From: Alphaproteobacteria bacterium
GTDB lineage: Bacteria > Pseudomonadota > Alphaproteobacteria > Rhizobiales > Rhizobiaceae
NCBI GenBank assembly: GCA_024742485.1
Contig: JANSYK010000004.1
Location: 62,001 to 126,000 of the forward strand
DNA length: 64,000 nt
Direction: 5' to 3'
Below are positions 60,912-64,000 of the stretch, one piece after another. The number at the start of each line of letters is the position of its first letter. Positions within the stretch are counted from its first letter, which is position 1. A program made the translations under genes and the position numbers. The notes under the pieces are model-generated. The model was not told the origin of the DNA. It saw only the letters and a list, made by a program, of their open reading frames with translations, and made no database searches.

Positions 60912-61829
60912 CTAATCCGCAGATTTGTGCTCCGCCAATGTCAATTCGCACTCCTTGCAGAGTTGCTCATATTGGGCACTACGGACAGATTTGCCACGCC
61001 AGACGAGACCGATGGATCGGCTCAGTGGCCATCCCTCCACATCCCGCAACAGAACCTTGTTTTCCTTCGGAAACTCTGACGCAATGTAGAATTCCGGAAA
61101 GAGGGAAAGCCCCATGCCGATCGACACCATCTGCCGCACCGCATCAAGGCTGGTCCCCTCATAATCCTCGTTCAGCACGGCACCGGAGGACTGACAAAGC
61201 GCCTTGACGCTCTGGTTGAGCTGGTGGTCGGGACCAAGTGTCAGCATGCGTTCGCCCTTGAGCAGATCCGGGCCTATGCGCTCCCTGCCGGCCAGCGGAT
61301 GGTCAGCCGGGATCCCCAACCGCAGACGCTCGGTGACGAATTTCCGAAACACGATGCCTTCCTGGTTTTCCGGCGTCGGCATCAGCGCGCAGTCGAGCGC
61401 ACCGGTGAGGACGGATTGTTGCAGTTCGAACGGCCGTTCCTCACGGATATACAGCTCGAGATCGGGATAGTGCGCATGCAGTCTCGGTAGCACGTGCGGC
61501 AGAAAGTAGGGCCCGAAGGTCGGCACGACGCCGAGCCGGATCAACCCACCGAGATTTTCAGAGGCATTGACGGCAACATTTTGAATCTCGTCCAGCGTCG
61601 ACAGGACACTGCGGGAAAGGTCGATCACGATCTCGCCCAGCGGCGTTGGCCGGGCACCGCCCGGTGCCCGTTCGATCAGCTTGGCCTGCAGACGCTCCTC
61701 CAGCAGCTGAATCTGAGTGGAGAGCGTTGGCTGGGACACATGACATCGCCGAGCTGCCGCGCCGAAATGGCCGGTCTCTCCGACGGCGACGAGATATTGA
61801 AGCTGCCTGTGGGTGGGACGAGCGGACAT
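60912..61829 (-). CDS. OxyR-like LysR-family regulator lacking the peroxidatic cysteine
   Basis: 305 residues. N-terminal winged HTH: LQYLVAVGETGHFGAAARRC, VSQPTLSTQIQLLEERL, the OxyR-type recognition helix. The ligand domain follows OxyR closely (GTSLDAVRQMV, LSLFPEFYI). In OxyR the redox cysteines sit as H-C-x8-C; here the stretch reads DHQLNQSVKALC, so the peroxidatic position is Gln203 and only the resolving-type Cys212 remains. Cys147 and two Cys near the C-terminus (LCKECE) also occur. So it is not a canonical H2O2 sensor; an LsrB/VtlR-like or otherwise tuned regulator is possible. The gene is divergent from a DUF465 gene across an OxyR-type operator. Confidence 0.85.
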   Translation of the reverse strand: MSARPTHRQLQYLVAVGETGHFGAAARRCHVSQPTLSTQIQLLEERLQAKLIERAPGGARPTPLGEIVIDLSRSVLSTLDEIQNVAVNASENLGGLIRLGVVPTFGPYFLPHVLPRLHAHYPDLELYIREERPFELQQSVLTGALDCALMPTPENQEGIVFRKFVTERLRLGIPADHPLAGRERIGPDLLKGERMLTLGPDHQLNQSVKALCQSSGAVLNEDYEGTSLDAVRQMVSIGMGLSLFPEFYIASEFPKENKVLLRDVEGWPLSRSIGLVWRGKSVRSAQYEQLCKECELTLAEHKSAD

Positions 61830-61920
61830 TGTCCACCTCTAACATGCCTCTATCGATCCAGTCGATACGATTGATGCAACCTATCGGATCGCCGATTCCA
61901 CTTCCGCAACAACATGGTTG

Positions 61921-61957
61921 ATAGATATTTTCTATTACATCAATTGATACAATCAAT
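61921..61957. promoter_or_regulatory. OxyR-type operator in the divergent LysR/DUF465 promoter region
   Basis: Four half-sites with exact OxyR spacing: ATAG (61921-61924), 7 bp, CTAT (61932-61935), 7 bp, ATTG (61943-61946), 7 bp, CAAT (61954-61957). OxyR binds ATAG-n7-CTAT-n7-ATAG-n7-CTAT as a tetramer; here the first pair is perfect and the second pair has a G-to-matching T-G/C-A change that keeps its own symmetry. It lies about 92 bp upstream of the LysR gene and 52 bp upstream of the DUF465 gene. Confidence 0.65.
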
Positions 61958-62008
61958 TTGAGCTATCAGGCAGACCACCTATATCTTCTCTTGAAAGGAG
62001 ACGAAAAG

Positions 62009-62185
62009 ATGCAGAACCACCTCAAAGCTCTTTATGCCCGCCACGGAATCATCGAAGCCAAAATCCATGGTGAGCAGTCCCGACCCCGACCCGACAGCCT
62101 CCGCGTCCGCGCGCTCAAGAAGATGAAGCTGAGATTGCGCGACCAGATCAGAACCGTCGAACGCCAGCTGGTTCCCGCCCACTAG
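62009..62185 (+). CDS. DUF465 (YdcH-like) small protein
   Basis: 58 residues, highly basic and helical: KALYARHGIIEAKIHGEQ, RPRPDSLRVRALKKMKLRLRDQI. This matches the DUF465 pattern (H.x.id..i..e, then LKk.KL.lKDei). GGAG lies eight bases upstream of the ATG at 62009; the frame opens earlier but without a site. Function unknown; a coiled-coil pair is likely. Probably controlled by the divergent LysR protein. The next small gene starts 81 bp further on. Confidence 0.8.
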   Translation: MQNHLKALYARHGIIEAKIHGEQSRPRPDSLRVRALKKMKLRLRDQIRTVERQLVPAH

Positions 62186-62266
62186 GTCGGTTCGTCGGAC
62201 GGTCGAGCGAAGATTCGCCGACAATCCGATGGACAGACCAGACGACACACCGTCAAGGAGATTGAA

Positions 62267-62476
62267 ATGGTGTCGATACTTGAAATCATCGTGCTGCTGA
62301 TCGGAGCTTCGGTGATCTCCGTTCTGCTTTACGGCGCCTATAAGTTCTGGACAGAAACGCCGGAAGACGAAGCGGCCACACAACCCGCGAAAAAGGTGCG
62401 GAAAAACAAAGCCCGCTCGGTCCTGCCAAAGACCGATTGGCCCATCGAAGCGGTTTCAGGACGCCGATCGTCCTGA
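62267..62476 (+). CDS. Small single-span membrane protein
   Basis: 69 residues, not recognised. Span at about residues 4-25 (ILEIIVLLIGASVISVLLYG), then a short acidic stretch (ETPEDEA) and a Lys/Arg-rich tail (KKVRKNKARS) that would lie in the cytoplasm. AAGGAG seven bases upstream gives a strong start. Probably co-transcribed with the DUF465 gene. Confidence 0.65.
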   Translation: MVSILEIIVLLIGASVISVLLYGAYKFWTETPEDEAATQPAKKVRKNKARSVLPKTDWPIEAVSGRRSS

Positions 62477-62544
62477 CACGCCACTGTCTCGGCACCCCTG
62501 CCGGCCCCAATCGCGGCTATGCCACGATACGGATAAGGCAGGTC

Positions 62545-62598
62545 CCGGCCTCAAACGGATGCTCCCCCTCCCCCTCCAAGGACTCCGAATGAGGCCGG
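62545..62598. repeat. Inverted repeat in the convergent gap
   Basis: CCGGCCTCA (62545-62553) and its perfect complement (62590-62598) with a 36-nt pyrimidine-rich loop lie between two converging genes. It could serve as a bidirectional transcript end, but loop length makes this weak. The rest of 62477-62670 shows no gene. Confidence 0.3.
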
Positions 62599-62670
62599 TA
62601 GCCGGTGACGGTTCCTCAACGCCAGCCCCACATCAAATGTCGCGGATCGACGACCAGTTGCCTTGGTTGG

Positions 62671-63714
62671 TCAACCGGTCAAAATCTGTTCAAGTGCATC
62701 GGCCGCACGGTCAATGTCGGCTGCCTCGATATCGAGATGCGTAACGGCGCGAATACGCCTGTCGCTTTGCACATGCAATCGAATGCCCTGCCTCAGCATT
62801 CTGGCGCCAATTTCTTCGGCGTGAAGACCGGTTCCGCCGACATCGAAAAACACCAGATTGGTTTCTACCGGCGATGTAATGAGCACAATGCCCGGCACCT
62901 GCTCGATACGCGCGGCGAAGCGCCGCGCATTGTCATGATCTTCAGCCAGCCGGTCGACATGATGATCCAGCGCATGGCAACCGGCCGCAGCAACAATACC
63001 GGCCTGCCGCATGGCACCGCCGAAACGGTGCTTCCAGACATCCGCTTCCTCGATGAAGGCCCGCGATCCGGCGAGGACGCCGCCGATCGGACATCCGAGC
63101 CCCTTTGACAAGTCCAGCCAGACACTGTCGAGCAAAGCCGTGTAGGACGATGCGGCTTCCCCGGACGCCACGACGGCGTTCATCAGCCGGGCGCCGTCCA
63201 TGTGCAGAGCCAGCCCTTCCTGACGCGCCACATCAACCACGGCGACTATCTCATCGCGCCGCCAGACCGATCCGCCGCCCCGATTGTTGCTCTGTTCCAG
63301 GGCAACCAACCGGCTGCGTGGTATCTTGGCATGGCGCATCCGCAGCGCCGAGCGGATATCGTCCGGTGTGAAGATGCCGCGCCCACAGGCGATGCGACGA
63401 ACGAAGCTACCGGCAAAAACGGCAGCACCGGCGCCCTCCGCACCATCGACATGCGCTCCTTCCGCGGCGATAATCTCATCACCGGCCCGGCAATGGGTCG
63501 CAATGGCAACCTGGTTGCACATGGTCCCCGATGGCAGGAACATGGCCGCCTCCTGGCCCAGCAGGTCAGCCACCCGTTCATTCAGCGCATTGACAGTCGG
63601 ATCTTCACCGCGTTGCTCGTCGCCGACCGGTGCTTCAGCCATGGCGCGGCGCATGTCTTGTGTCGGCCTGCTTGCTGTGTCGCTGACAAGATCGATCAAA
63701 ATGGGTTTGGGCAT
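62671..63714 (-). CDS. Low-specificity L-threonine aldolase / beta-eliminating lyase
   Basis: PLP enzyme of 347 residues cleaving L-threonine or related beta-hydroxy amino acids to glycine and an aldehyde. Start [20 protein letters not shown], then [35 protein letters not shown] near 30-65, HVDGAEGAG near 88, [14 protein letters not shown] near 172 and the PLP Lys in [14 protein letters not shown] near 205. Start set at 63714; the frame is open to 63894 but overlaps the MarR gene end and lacks similarity there. The glycine-rich NNRGGGSVW region near 143 contains the usual substrate loop. Confidence 0.9.
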   Translation of the reverse strand: MPKPILIDLVSDTASRPTQDMRRAMAEAPVGDEQRGEDPTVNALNERVADLLGQEAAMFLPSGTMCNQVAIATHCRAGDEIIAAEGAHVDGAEGAGAAVFAGSFVRRIACGRGIFTPDDIRSALRMRHAKIPRSRLVALEQSNNRGGGSVWRRDEIVAVVDVARQEGLALHMDGARLMNAVVASGEAASSYTALLDSVWLDLSKGLGCPIGGVLAGSRAFIEEADVWKHRFGGAMRQAGIVAAAGCHALDHHVDRLAEDHDNARRFAARIEQVPGIVLITSPVETNLVFFDVGGTGLHAEEIGARMLRQGIRLHVQSDRRIRAVTHLDIEAADIDRAADALEQILTG

Positions 63715-63782
63715 GAAGCGTCTCGCAACCGGGTTTTGGCCTGATGAGTTAGAACGGCTCCCATTTGATGATGCAAGTCCGA

Positions 63783-64000
63783 TCACGTATCGGACGACAA
63801 AAGTTTTGCCAGTACCCGTTGAAGTAGACGCATCTCGCCCGGCGTCAATTTCTCGCCGACGGCCTGCTCGATGGCGGCGCCATAGACCGGCCACATGGAC
63901 TGCCGCAATTTCCGCCCTGTATCCGTGATCGTCAGGACATGACCGCGCGCGTCTTCCATGCAGATCTGCTTTTGCAGATAGCCGGCCTTTTCGATCCGGT
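63783..64000 (-). CDS. MarR-family regulator, C-terminal part (cut by right edge)
   Basis: The last 72 residues are seen; the start lies beyond base 64000. They contain the wing and final helices of a MarR domain: [32 protein letters not shown], then the dimerisation helices [14 protein letters not shown] and [18 protein letters not shown] before the TGA. Same strand as the threonine aldolase gene and 68 bp before it, so possibly its regulator. Confidence 0.75.
   Translation of the reverse strand, partial: RIEKAGYLQKQICMEDARGHVLTITDTGRKLRQSMWPVYGAAIEQAVGEKLTPGEMRLLQRVLAKLLSSDT

Noticed and set aside
1-64000. Prophage, CRISPR array, toxin-antitoxin pair, rRNA or tRNA genes
   Set aside because: Looked for and not seen; the S74 domain alone, without any other phage gene, does not support a prophage.

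Overview
The window reads as chromosomal DNA of an alphaproteobacterium, most likely of the order Hyphomicrobiales (Rhizobiales). The main reason is the conserved housekeeping order TlpA-argH-lptM-lysA-TIGR02302, a CpdR-type single-domain regulator, hpt, ftsE-ftsX-DUF805-YdcF-plsC-ChaC-DUF2125-tyrA-hisC. G+C is high almost throughout, by eye about 60%, and operons are tight with many 4-base ATGA overlaps. I found no rRNA, tRNA or CRISPR array. All statements rest on reading the sequence; no database search was run.

Layout. 1-5068 (minus): an operon of a beta-keto acid cleavage enzyme (BKACE, DUF849), a three-gene TRAP transporter and an E1 alpha/beta fusion dehydrogenase cut by the left edge; a divergent PAS-LuxR regulator (5178-6056) probably controls it. 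6126-17160: a 6-deoxyhexose (L-rhamnose and/or L-fucose) locus of two divergent operons. The left one carries an aldo-keto reductase, a sugar ABC importer and an SDR; the right one carries two enolase-superfamily sugar-acid dehydratases, a lactonase, a GntR/FadR regulator and a mutarotase. A tandem palindromic operator lies in the divergent promoter region. 17572-19203: a soluble globin-coupled chemoreceptor. 19344-39175: the housekeeping block, interrupted by an S74-type lipoprotein, a decayed IS5-type transposase and an orphan PaaK-like adenylating enzyme; the TIGR02302 gene carries a frameshift near its 3' end.

39431-43850: a small SnoaL-like protein, then a lower-G+C trio of exported proteins (OmpA-domain, 685-aa unknown, 187-aa unknown) that looks acquired. 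44273-51641: a CodA-like deaminase with a changed active-site residue, followed by a BMP-type nucleoside/base ABC importer and an amidase, apparently a uptake-and-hydrolysis cassette for a nitrogen-rich heterocycle or amide. 51898-54092: a GFA-fold protein translationally coupled to a class III nucleotidyl cyclase. 54299-54660: a 93-bp intergenic repeat (second copy at 27618) interrupted at its CTAG end by a 272-bp MITE with 34-bp inverted repeats. 54657-60871: methyltransferase, SRPBCC proteins, a 7TMR-DISM histidine kinase with a LuxR response regulator, and an AraC regulator. 60912-64000: an OxyR-like LysR regulator that lacks the peroxidatic cysteine but faces an intact OxyR-type operator, two tiny genes, a threonine aldolase and the C-terminal end of a MarR regulator cut by the right edge.

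The parts most worth following up are the BKACE/TRAP/E1 operon, the OxyR-like regulator and its operator, the low-G+C exported trio, the CodA variant cassette, and the repeat/MITE junction.
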